Source: Acidobacteriota bacterium (GTDB taxonomy: Bacteria; Acidobacteriota; Terriglobia; Acidiferrales; UBA7541). From it: 64,000 nucleotides of DNA. Position numbers and translations under genes: made by a program. The stretch is taken from contig JABCZN010000015.1 in NCBI GenBank assembly GCA_013289665.1, positions 62,001 to 126,000 of the forward strand. Reading direction: 5' to 3'. The notes beneath the pieces were generated by a model, which was not told the DNA's origin, made no database searches, and was given only the letters and a program-made list of their open reading frames with translations. Position 1 is the stretch's first letter. The number at the start of each line of letters is the position of its first letter. Shown piece after piece: positions 8,699 through 15,898 of this stretch.

Positions 8699-8924
8699 GT
8701 TCGTTCCTCCAGGGTGCATTCGTTTTTCGGTTTCTTGGGTACCCGGAAATCGTGCGGGGATATTGCCTCGCGGAGGCGGACGGCGTCTTGGACGAATCTG
8801 GTCCGATTTGTACAATCTTGCTCCCCTTTTGGGAATCCGGGGTGTAGTTCCGTGCGGGCGCTTCCGCTCGATTTGGGGATAACGGCATTCGAATGAGGCG
8901 ATTGCGTGGGACAGGATGCGGAAG

Positions 8925-10319
8925 CTAGCGCTCAAGGCCGCGGGCCAGGCTGGGGGACATGCCGGTCAGACGGCGGAAGTGGCGGTTGAGGTGGCTCTGG
9001 TCTGAGAAGCCGACGGCGAGGGCGATGTGCGAGAGCGGGAGTTGCGTGTCGCGGAGCATCTGCTCGACGTGGTCGAGGCGGCGGCGAAGGAGATAGCGGT
9101 GCGGGGGCATGCCGAGGGACTGCTGGAAGGCGCGCGCGAAGTGGTGCGGCGAGAGGCCGGCCATGGAGGAGAGCGCGTCGAGGCTGATTTTTTCGCTGAT
9201 GTGCGACTCAATGAAATTGCAGATGCGGCTTTTCATGGTGGGGGAGAGGCCGCCTCGGCTGAGATCTGGCGCTTCTGGCATGGGCATGAAGCTCAACATA
9301 CTCAGCCGGGGTTGCGAGTGAACGACGGCTTCCGGCCAGCTGCGGGAGAGATTCGATTTCGCGAGTGGCGGAGTGATGAGGGCGCGCCAGTGGATCCTCC
9401 CTTCTAGACGAGGGAGCAAAACGGGAATGTCCTGGCCGCCGCGCCGACGGAAGAGCAAAAGACTGAATTCGAAAAGAGCTGAGAGTGGCTTGCCGGCGGC
9501 GAGAGTTTGCTCATCGAGAGCGAATGTCTGGCGCGCGACTCGGTCGGCGCCAATGATGCGTTGCTGTTCATCCACGGCGAGAAGCATGGCGGGTGCGGTG
9601 TCGTCGGACGGCAGGGCGGCGATGATCCATTCGTGGCGAAAGAGTTCGCGGAAGAGTCGCTCTTCGACGGCCCGGGCGGAGGCGATGGTGGCGGCGAGAG
9701 CCAACTGCTGGGGACGATCGGGACTCTCGGTAGCGACGGCGGAGACGTCCAAAACGCCTGCGAGTTTGCCGAGGGCATCGAAGATTGGAGCGCCGGCGCA
9801 GGTGAGCTTGCTGTGGCGAGACCGATAGTGCTGGCCGCAATGCACGAGGAGAGGGCGTTGCTCGGTGATGCAGGTGCCGATGCCGTTGGTGCCTTCAATC
9901 TGCTCGGACCAGACGCCGCCAAGCCAGATGCCCCAACGCTTGAAATCCTCGGACCGGGATTCATCGCCCCGATGGTGGATGGCGACTCCAGTGTTGTTGC
10001 AGAAGAGAACCACGTAGCCTTGCTGGCGGACGATCGCGTAGAGACGGTCGATCTCTTCTCTTGCCTGGGCGATGATGTCGGCGACGGGTTCCTTGGAGGC
10101 TTTTAGTTCGCTTTGGGTGACGACGTTTGGCGCGGAGGGGTCTTTGGGGTCGACGTGATAGTCGGCGAGGCAGCGGTGCCAAGAGTCGGATATTTCGTCG
10201 ACGGCGGACACCGATTGTGAGTCTGGCAGCTCGGGCTCGATTCGCTTGACGGTCGGCGGGTCTTCGCGGCTGGGGCTGAACTGAGTTGTGAGTTCCGGGG
10301 GCACGTCACCCTCCAGCAT
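8925..10319 (-). CDS. GAF-AraC hybrid transcriptional regulator
   Basis: About 464 residues. The N-terminal half looks like AcoR-type sigma-54 activators: SWHRC helix, a GAF domain with EGTNGIGTCITEQRPLLVH and GAPIFDALGKLAGVLDVS. Instead of the AAA+ and Fis domains, the protein ends in a two-helix-turn-helix AraC/XylS domain (ISLDALSSMAGLSPHHFARA and LSHIALAVGFSDQSHLNRHF). It would therefore bind an effector through GAF and recruit sigma-70 polymerase rather than sigma-54. The ATG at 10319 is preferred; the frame also opens from a GTG at 10412. The histidine kinase gene follows 226 bp downstream. Target genes unknown. Confidence 0.85.
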   Translation of the reverse strand: MLEGDVPPELTTQFSPSREDPPTVKRIEPELPDSQSVSAVDEISDSWHRCLADYHVDPKDPSAPNVVTQSELKASKEPVADIIAQAREEIDRLYAIVRQQGYVVLFCNNTGVAIHHRGDESRSEDFKRWGIWLGGVWSEQIEGTNGIGTCITEQRPLLVHCGQHYRSRHSKLTCAGAPIFDALGKLAGVLDVSAVATESPDRPQQLALAATIASARAVEERLFRELFRHEWIIAALPSDDTAPAMLLAVDEQQRIIGADRVARQTFALDEQTLAAGKPLSALFEFSLLLFRRRGGQDIPVLLPRLEGRIHWRALITPPLAKSNLSRSWPEAVVHSQPRLSMLSFMPMPEAPDLSRGGLSPTMKSRICNFIESHISEKISLDALSSMAGLSPHHFARAFQQSLGMPPHRYLLRRRLDHVEQMLRDTQLPLSHIALAVGFSDQSHLNRHFRRLTGMSPSLARGLER

Positions 10320-10727
10320 CCAGTTAGTTCCGGGCCTGTTTGGCCTTGCGCGGCTATCCTCTTCCGCGGTGAGGCGGCCAGTGTAACAGGCGCGAACTGG
10401 GGCAACAACCACGGTTCAACCGCAAAGCAGCCCGCCCTGAGCGGAGTCGAAGGGTTAGGAGTCATCAATCACTAGCGCACTCCCTCCGCCCACGCACAGG
10501 CCAAAGGGCGAAGAGGGCTTGACGGGAGACGAATCGGGGGCCTATGGTTTGCCTGGCGGCTGGAAATGCAATCATGGGGGCGGAGGTGGGCGAAAAGAGT
10601 CGCGCAGTAAGAAATGGATTGAACCCTCCAGACCGTTCCCAATTTCCCGAGCCACGTGCGAGCCCGAACTTTCCGAAGCTGCGAGCAACCGCTCCGAAGT
10701 CAGACCAAGCGCGAAAGGAGAATTGCG
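10320..10727. other. Divergent intergenic region
   Basis: The 408 bp between the GAF-AraC gene and the divergent sugar-binding lipoprotein gene hold no convincing gene. It should contain both promoters and possibly the regulator's binding site; no clear palindrome was picked out by eye. Confidence 0.4.
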
Positions 10728-11741
10728 ATGAAGCGACCCGGGGCCTGGCCAGTCACATTTCCGATTGTGATTGGTCTTGTTTGGATTGCGGCAATGCTGC
10801 TTGCATCTTGCGCGAAGCCCTACCACGAAGAGAACGAAAGCTACGTCTTTGTGGCCACGAATATCAACCTGCCGTACTGGCAGGAGGCGAACGCGGGGTT
10901 TATGGACGCGGCGAAGGCGCTGGGGGTGAGAGCAGAGCTGGTTGGTCCGGCCGGATACCAGCCGAATGCGGAGCTATTGGAATTCCGGGAGGTGGTGGGA
11001 AAGCATCCCGCCGGAATCTGCCTGTCCGCCGGGAAACCGGAGATCTTCCAGGCGGACATTGACCAGGCCATCGCCCAGGGCATCCCGGTGATCTGCGTGG
11101 ACGCGGATGTGCCGGACTCGAAGCGCATGCAGTACATCGGAACAGATAACTTCAAAGCGGGCAGAGAGAGCCTGAAGCAGATGGCGGCAATCGTCGGCCG
11201 CGGCGGCAACATTGCGGTGATTACGATTTCCGGACAGCGCAACCTGGATGACCGTGTGGCAGGCATCGCCGACGCGCTGAAGAATTTTCCCAAGATGCAT
11301 CTGGCAAAGATATTGGACGACCAGGGAGATGCGCGGACCGCGTTTGACCAGACTTCGGATTTGATCCAGAAGAAGGAAAAGATAGATGGAATTATTTCCG
11401 TGGAGGCGACCGGGGGTTCAGGCGCTGCGGGAGCGCTGCATCGCTTCAGCCTGGAAGGCAAGCTGCCGATCGTGGCGTTTGATGGCGATCCGGAAACGCT
11501 GGACTGGATCGACCGGGGCGCGATTGCGGCAACCGTGACGCAGAAGCCGTACGTGATGAGTTACTACGGGCTGAAGTTCCTGGACGACCTGCACCACAAT
11601 GCGGTGCACCAGTTCAAAGACTGGCGGACGGCGCTGGCGCCGCCGGTGCCTACGTTCGTGGATACCGGCACGCTGATCGTGGACAAAAACAATATCAAGC
11701 TTTATCGCGAAGCGCTCTCCGCACATCCCAAGCCGATGTAG
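10728..11741 (+). CDS. Sugar ABC transporter substrate-binding lipoprotein (RbsB-like)
   Basis: 337-residue periplasmic binding protein of the ribose/galactose type (Peripla_BP_4). The N-terminus is a lipoprotein signal (IGLVWIAAMLLASC; lipobox Cys about residue 25). Typical motifs follow: NINLPYWQEANAGFMDAAK, VPVICVDADVPDS-like hinge and YIGTDNFKAG. ATG at 10728 is set by AAAGGAG seven bases upstream. No ATPase or permease genes are adjacent, so it is an orphan component, either serving a distant transporter or acting as a sugar sensor. The divergent GAF-AraC regulator is a plausible controller (inference from position only). Confidence 0.9.
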   Translation: MKRPGAWPVTFPIVIGLVWIAAMLLASCAKPYHEENESYVFVATNINLPYWQEANAGFMDAAKALGVRAELVGPAGYQPNAELLEFREVVGKHPAGICLSAGKPEIFQADIDQAIAQGIPVICVDADVPDSKRMQYIGTDNFKAGRESLKQMAAIVGRGGNIAVITISGQRNLDDRVAGIADALKNFPKMHLAKILDDQGDARTAFDQTSDLIQKKEKIDGIISVEATGGSGAAGALHRFSLEGKLPIVAFDGDPETLDWIDRGAIAATVTQKPYVMSYYGLKFLDDLHHNAVHQFKDWRTALAPPVPTFVDTGTLIVDKNNIKLYREALSAHPKPM

Positions 11742-11910
11742 AGAACGCTCTATCCGCAGGCGGCCTTCGAGAAGTAGGAAGCGAAAACGCGCCGCCGCGG
11801 GCCTGAAGTCCCGCTCGTTAGAACTCACTATCAGAAGCGCGGCTTCGCGAATCCCCGAAGGCATCCACGCCGATTGCGCCGCCTAGCTCCCTCACTTCTT
11901 GCACTGGCCG

Positions 11911-12395
11911 TTACATCCTCCCGGACGACTTGATCGCCGCTTGAAGCATGGGCTTCGCCCATGGCGGCACAAGGGATAGCTCAGCTGAACTGAACTCACG
12001 ATCTTGCCCCATTTCATGTGCAGCAGCCGTCTAGGTGAGGGAGCTTGCCATTTTTGTGGATCACCTTCTTCGGTGTTGTCAAAAACCCTGAGCTCGGCCA
12101 GGTGGGGCAGGAGTTCAATCACTTCCATTCCCGCAGAGCTCGCCTTTTCAAGCAAGGAAGCCATCGTATTTCCGCCGAGCGTGGTCTCAAAGGCAAAGTC
12201 CATACGCTCGTTGATGGCTCTTTCAAGTAGTCGGCGGCCTTCCTGCCAAGCCAATCCGTTTGCTTCTTCCTGGCCGATTTCAGGGAGCTTCAAGAGGAAC
12301 TCGCGCGCGGCCGTGTCCGGACTATAGATAGTCAAAATAGACCCGGAGACCGCGAGAATAGCGGTAGCCGATTTTTGCGGGTGCTGAAATTCCAT
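11911..12395 (-). pseudogene. Decayed Zeta-toxin-like kinase
   Basis: From about 12395 the frame reads SPDTAAREF, EEANGLAWQEGRRLLERAI and DFAFETTLGGNTM, motifs of the Zeta/predicted ABC-type ATPase family. Three lesions are visible: the N-terminal P-loop (GxNGAGKS) is absent and replaced by unrelated residues; after SSAGMEV the protein jumps straight to ELLPHLAELRVFDN, lacking the roughly 40 residues with the usual GGHDIP motif; and near 11965 a one-base frameshift separates the body from the normal tail PPWAKPMLQAAIKSSGRM, which ends at the TAA at 11911. It cannot be an active kinase. It lies 98 bp downstream of the fic gene. Confidence 0.8.
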
Positions 12396-12493
12396 ACCCG
12401 TACCATGCTGCACACAGTCAGGTGCCGGGACTTCTCGCGTCTCGTTCTCTGTGGTTTCCAAAGTGACACAGCTCGTCACAGCGAGCACCGATC

Positions 12494-13591
12494 TCAGACG
12501 ACGAGAGAGTAGGCCGTGCTTCTTCCCCCGGCTTTTTCCTGTTTGAGAATACCTTTGCCGATTAAGTCTTGGATGTCTCGCAAAGCTGTATCGTGCGAAC
12601 TCTTTGTGAGTTTCGCCCACTTTTCGGTTGTCAACTTTCCCTCAAAACCATCCAACAACAGATTCACTATCTTTTTCTGTCGGTCGCTGACCACGATTGA
12701 TTCTTGCTTGACTCGCCGCCAGAATGCATCCTTTTCCAAGACGCTGCCTGTCAGCATGTTTGCTTTTTCAATTGCGCGACTAAGGCAGCCTAGAAACCAA
12801 TTCAACCAATCGGTTACGTCCATTCCGCCCTTCTGTGTATTTTCAAGAATCTGGTAGTAGCTCCGTCGCTCTTCGCGGATTTGGGAGGACATGCTGTAGA
12901 AGCGCTGTGCGCTGTTCTCCAATCGAGCCAGAGACATTTCCGTGACGGCGCGCGCGATTCTTCCATTACCATCTGCGAACGGATGAATCGTTACGAAGTA
13001 GAGATGCGCTAACCCAGCCTTGATGAGAGGCTCGATTTCTTCGCCACTGTTGAACCAATTGAGGAATGCGGCCATTTCTGGTCCGACACGTTCCGCAACC
13101 GGGGCCTCAAAATGAACCTTCTCATTTCCTTCCCCTCCGGAGACAACCTGCATTCCTCCCTCGCGCCATGCCGCAGTTCGAATCTTGTAAATTCCGCTGC
13201 GCCCGCTCGGAAACAATGCTCCATTCCATCCGAATAACCTCTCGTCCGTTAGCGGTGCCGCATATTTCTGCGTAGCATCCAGCATCATTTCGACGATACC
13301 TTCAATATTGCGATCCCCCGAAGGGGCACCGGCGACGCTCAGGCCCATTCGACGTGCTATGGATGAACGCACGCTCTCTGGATTGAGCACAGCTCCCTCG
13401 ATCGCAGAAGATTTGACTGTTTCTTCGGTGAGAGCGGCAAGCGTTGCTTCTTTTTGAAGCGGGTAACCTAACACGCGCATCTTTCCAAGAAGCAAGCCTT
13501 GCTGATAGCGCGCGACGGATAGAGGAGCAAAGAGGCTGTCCACTTGCCAAGTGAAGTGTGGCCATCCCTCTGTTTCGTGAATGTAACTCAT
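12494..13591 (-). CDS. fic: Fic family AMP-transferase, class II, with C-terminal winged helix
   Basis: 365 residues. The N-terminus GWPHFTWQ is the DUF4172 segment; the auto-inhibitory helix motif is SSAIEG (residues about 61-66), placing it in class II Fic proteins; the catalytic loop HPFADGNGR (about 208-216) is intact. Fic proteins of this type transfer AMP to hydroxyl side chains of target proteins. The last 80 residues (DRQKKIVNLLL, HDTALRDIQDLIGKGIL) look like a winged helix-turn-helix. Five phased copies of TCTACGC begin three bases upstream of the ATG, suggesting autoregulation by the C-terminal domain (inference). Complete and apparently functional. Confidence 0.92.
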   Translation of the reverse strand: MSYIHETEGWPHFTWQVDSLFAPLSVARYQQGLLLGKMRVLGYPLQKEATLAALTEETVKSSAIEGAVLNPESVRSSIARRMGLSVAGAPSGDRNIEGIVEMMLDATQKYAAPLTDERLFGWNGALFPSGRSGIYKIRTAAWREGGMQVVSGGEGNEKVHFEAPVAERVGPEMAAFLNWFNSGEEIEPLIKAGLAHLYFVTIHPFADGNGRIARAVTEMSLARLENSAQRFYSMSSQIREERRSYYQILENTQKGGMDVTDWLNWFLGCLSRAIEKANMLTGSVLEKDAFWRRVKQESIVVSDRQKKIVNLLLDGFEGKLTTEKWAKLTKSSHDTALRDIQDLIGKGILKQEKAGGRSTAYSLVV

Positions 13592-13593
13592 AA

Positions 13594-13656
13594 TCTACGC
13601 GTATTCTACGCGTTATTCTACGCATCAGTCAAGGATAATCTACGCGCATTCTACGC
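13594..13656 (-). promoter_or_regulatory. Phased five-copy repeat array at the fic promoter
   Basis: On the plus strand TCTACGC occurs at 13594, 13605, 13617, 13639 and 13650, i.e. spaced 11, 12, 22 and 11 bp, about one or two helical turns. Read on the fic strand the unit is GCGTAGA(A/T)T, ending three bases before the ATG at 13591. All copies face the same way, as expected for cooperative side-by-side binding. The remaining 13657-13938 contain no gene. Confidence 0.75.
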
Positions 13657-13938
13657 ATCAATCAACGCATGCCGACTGGCCCCAGGAAACGGCGGAGGTT
13701 ATGTTTGGACCCACGCAGTGGATGCCCTAAGGAGCGGAAACTCGGAGGCAGTGCGTCCTGTAGGAGCCCTGCCGGGTCCGTTTTTCCTGGAGTCCCAAAA
13801 ATCTGAAAACGCTTGAACTGAGAACTGAAGGCAGCGGGCTCGCATCAAGCCATAGTTGGAAAATGAGTGGAAAACGAAATCCCGCTCATAATAGGGCAAG
13901 GGTTGCCGTTTTGCGGGAAGCCCCACTGCTCCCGCCTC

Positions 13939-14334
13939 CTAATCGCCGTAGCGTCTCAGGTACTCTCCGGGAGGCAAGACAAGAATGGCCTCGACCCTCT
14001 TGCCGAAGTAGGATCCAAAGTGCCGAAGGTCCCCAGTCAAGAGATGTGTAGCACGAGCTTCGATGGCAGCCAATAGGATCGGTACGTCCTTCTCTGGCAA
14101 CGAGATCCCTTCCGGAAGTTCGTGCTTACCCGCATCGAAGAGTTGAACCTTTCCGGCCAGCCTCACTAGCCGGGTTCGTTGAACTTCATTATTAAGATTA
14201 ATTCTCGCTTCTTCCAGCGCATAGCGAGAGCTACACAAGACAACTTCTCCAAGTTCCCAGAGCTTAAGAAGTCCTGTATCGGATCGGTATGCTGCCGAAA
14301 ATAAAACATTAGCATCGAGGAACAAGCGGGCCAT
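13939..14334 (-). CDS. PIN-domain ribonuclease toxin (VapC-like)
   Basis: 131 residues with the PIN fold: first acidic residue in LFLDANVLFSAAY (Asp7), a conserved Glu in the ALEEARINL helix and the C-terminal ATHLLTGDLRHFG motif (Asp about 101). PIN toxins cut tRNA or mRNA. The start ATG directly abuts the stop of the AbrB-like antitoxin gene (TAA then ATG), so translation is coupled. All the expected acidic residues are present, so it should be active. Confidence 0.88.
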   Translation of the reverse strand: MARLFLDANVLFSAAYRSDTGLLKLWELGEVVLCSSRYALEEARINLNNEVQRTRLVRLAGKVQLFDAGKHELPEGISLPEKDVPILLAAIEARATHLLTGDLRHFGSYFGKRVEAILVLPPGEYLRRYGD

Positions 14335-14619
14335 TTATGCAGGCCGTCGATGGGGAATCGAATCCGGGTCTATACCGAGCTTCTGGACTTCTGTCCGTGC
14401 CTTGCGGTAATCCCTAACATTGGTCGCATTGGAGAGAAGAAACTCCGCTTTGCGCTCGGGGGTGTACTTTTCAATCGGGATCACAACGGCAGGACGAATT
14501 AGAATACCGTCTTCTCGTTCCTCCGCGGTGACGACGGTACCCTCTTCAATGCCGAAACGCCTTCGCAATTTGGCGGGGACCACGATTGCGCCTCTCTTCC
14601 CCACTTTCGCCGATTCCAT
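14335..14619 (-). CDS. AbrB/MazE-type antitoxin
   Basis: 94 residues. The N-terminal 45 residues form a swapped-hairpin SpoVT-AbrB domain: KVGKRGAIVVPAKLRRRFGIEEG followed by VVTAEEREDGILIRPA. The C-terminal half (YTPERKAEFLLSNA...) is the toxin-contacting tail typical of PIN partners. It is expected to neutralise the PIN protein and repress its own promoter. A 16-bp tandem repeat 25-57 bp upstream is a likely operator. Confidence 0.88.
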   Translation of the reverse strand: MESAKVGKRGAIVVPAKLRRRFGIEEGTVVTAEEREDGILIRPAVVIPIEKYTPERKAEFLLSNATNVRDYRKARTEVQKLGIDPDSIPHRRPA

Positions 14620-14643
14620 CCTTATACCTCCGATCCCAATAGT

Positions 14644-14676
14644 GCCCGAATGTCAGTATGCCCGATAGTCAGGCAT
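14644..14676 (-). promoter_or_regulatory. Tandem 16-bp repeat upstream of the antitoxin gene
   Basis: GCCCGAATGTCAG (from 14644) is followed 16 bp later by GCCCGATAGTCAG (from 14660). Two similar sites one and a half turns apart directly before an AbrB-type gene fit an autoregulatory operator (inference). Confidence 0.5.
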
Positions 14677-14723
14677 AGGTCAATTCGTTTGTCCCGGATG
14701 GGTTCGCGACTTAGCGGTGGAGA

Positions 14724-14980
14724 TCATGCGGCCCCGAAGCGGTTCTGCCAGTATTGTTCGAACCACCCACGGAGGCGGTTTGCGAAAGGGCGAGGATGGC
14801 ATTGGCGTTGCGCAGAGTCCAGAACGTATCGCACTGTTTGAGTCGTGATCCGATGATGGTCCTGCACCCAGCTTCGATCACGCCAGAATCGATGAAGAGG
14901 TGTTGTTTCCGAAAGATGGGCGGCGCATGCCTGCGGACGTTATACGAAAAGTATTTCCGCTTCGATGCGGATCCACCGGC
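14724..14980 (-). pseudogene. C-terminal remnant of a DDE transposase (ISKra4-like)
   Basis: Read right to left, three frames must be joined: FRITSAGMRRPSF, then HLFIDSGVIEAGCRTIIGSR with LKQCDTFWTLRNANAILAL, then RLRGWFEQYWQNRFGAA ending at the TGA at 14724. The SGVIEAGCRTIIGSRLKQ block matches the conserved GSGxVEAGCKxVIGxRLK end region of such transposases, and the WFEQYW end is typical. Two frameshifts and loss of the N-terminal two-thirds show it is dead. No terminal inverted repeats were identified. Confidence 0.65.
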
Positions 14981-15262
14981 AGCGCAGGTTGGCCGGATTC
15001 AGTGCGCGAAATAGAGAGGCATCGGCGCGAGTCATTCCCTTTTCGGTCTCGCCCAGTCAAGAGGCCGCGGGCGCGAGGCTCAGCAATCTGACTACCGAAC
15101 TTACGCGCGGCAAGCCTCATCATGTCCTGCGTGAGTTCGACGTTCTAGACCGTCGGTGCTCTCGAGGCCTAGTTCGGGTATTCTCAGAGAGACAGCACAT
15201 CACGCGGACAGCTTTTCAAAAACTCGCTGCCGCCTGTCTAGAAAAGGCGAAAAACAGAACAG

Positions 15263-15388
15263 ATGGAGACGCTCGATCGAATCACGACTGATCCTGCGCG
15301 AATGAACGGCGAGCCCTGCATCCGGAACCTCCGTCTTACCATCCGTCGAGTCCGCCCACGTCGCGGAAAAAGGTTCGCATCAATTTGA
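15263..15388 (+). pseudogene. DUF433 antitoxin stub
   Basis: METLDRITTDPARMNGEPCI, then RNLRLTIRRV, is the first half of DUF433 proteins (usual form: LDRIT.DP..MgGkPCIRG.R..V..V). After RRV the sequence runs into 11 unrelated residues and a stop, so the helix-turn-helix half is missing. DUF433 proteins are antitoxin-like partners of DUF5615 toxins; no toxin follows. It is therefore a remnant, unless it works as a 41-residue peptide. Confidence 0.55.
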
Positions 15389-15491
15389 ACGATCTCTCCA
15401 AACAGGACTCCTACATGATTCGCAGATGTTGTGGGTCTTTGGCTTCGAGCCACAGCGTTGGGGAAAAACGAGCTGGCGGGTGCCTTCGAGT

Positions 15492-15536
15492 AGCCTGTCG
15501 GAATCGAACGAACAGCTGAACCCCGCCGAGGTTCAG
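15492..15536 (-). other. Degenerate tRNA-Gly 3' half (attachment-site-like scar A)
   Basis: On the minus strand it carries the T-arm core GTTCGATTCCGACAGGCT preceded by an anticodon-like hairpin whose arms are CTGAACC and GGTTCAG around a 7-base loop TCGGCGG. It resembles the 3' half of the intact tRNA-Gly at 24081-24154 but has mutated loop bases and no 5' half. Confidence 0.55.
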
Positions 15537-15764
15537 TAGCAATTCATAACGATGTTCTCGAGATAACCTAAGATGAATGGACGATCGGGACTTAGCCAAT
15601 TCTCGTCGGCCTTGGTGGGAAGTGGAATATCGCCGGATCGGGTGCAAGAGCCATCAGTTAACGGTCAATTGGAAAATAGGAAGAACGGGGCCTTTAGTGG
15701 AAACCCTTTGGAAGATGGAGCGGCCTATCGGAATCGAACCGACACCTGAACCTTGGCAAGGTTC
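15527..15764 (+). repeat. 238-bp perfect direct repeat, left copy
   Basis: By eye identical to 23892-24129, 8365 bp away in the same orientation. Its left part overlaps scar A and its right 49 bp are the 3' part of tRNA-Gly; homology stops within the tRNA anticodon arm. Confidence 0.9.
15716..15764 (-). pseudogene. Truncated tRNA-Gly(GCC), 3' portion only
   Basis: Includes CCA, acceptor 3' strand, T-arm, and anticodon arm through the GCC anticodon, identical to the complete gene at 24081-24154, then breaks off. Without the D-arm and acceptor 5' strand it cannot make a tRNA. Confidence 0.85.
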
Positions 15765-15898
15765 GAGAAGTTAAATCTAATGCGCTGGAACGGCGGCACT
15801 TAGCAATTTTTGGCAGGGCCTTAATTGGAAAATGATGGAAAATGAAACGAAGAGAGAATTTTCGCGGTCTCGCGAAAGCTATAGATTCGGTTCGCCAG

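Noticed and set aside
10103..10468. Several long open frames on the other strands of the GAF-AraC gene
   Set aside because: They follow from the GC-rich codon bias; none has start signals or family motifs.
13856..13865. TTGGAAAATG recurring at 13856 and 15825, and near 15666/24031
   Set aside because: Too short and AT-rich to call a repeat; it may be debris from the same integrated elements but this cannot be shown here.
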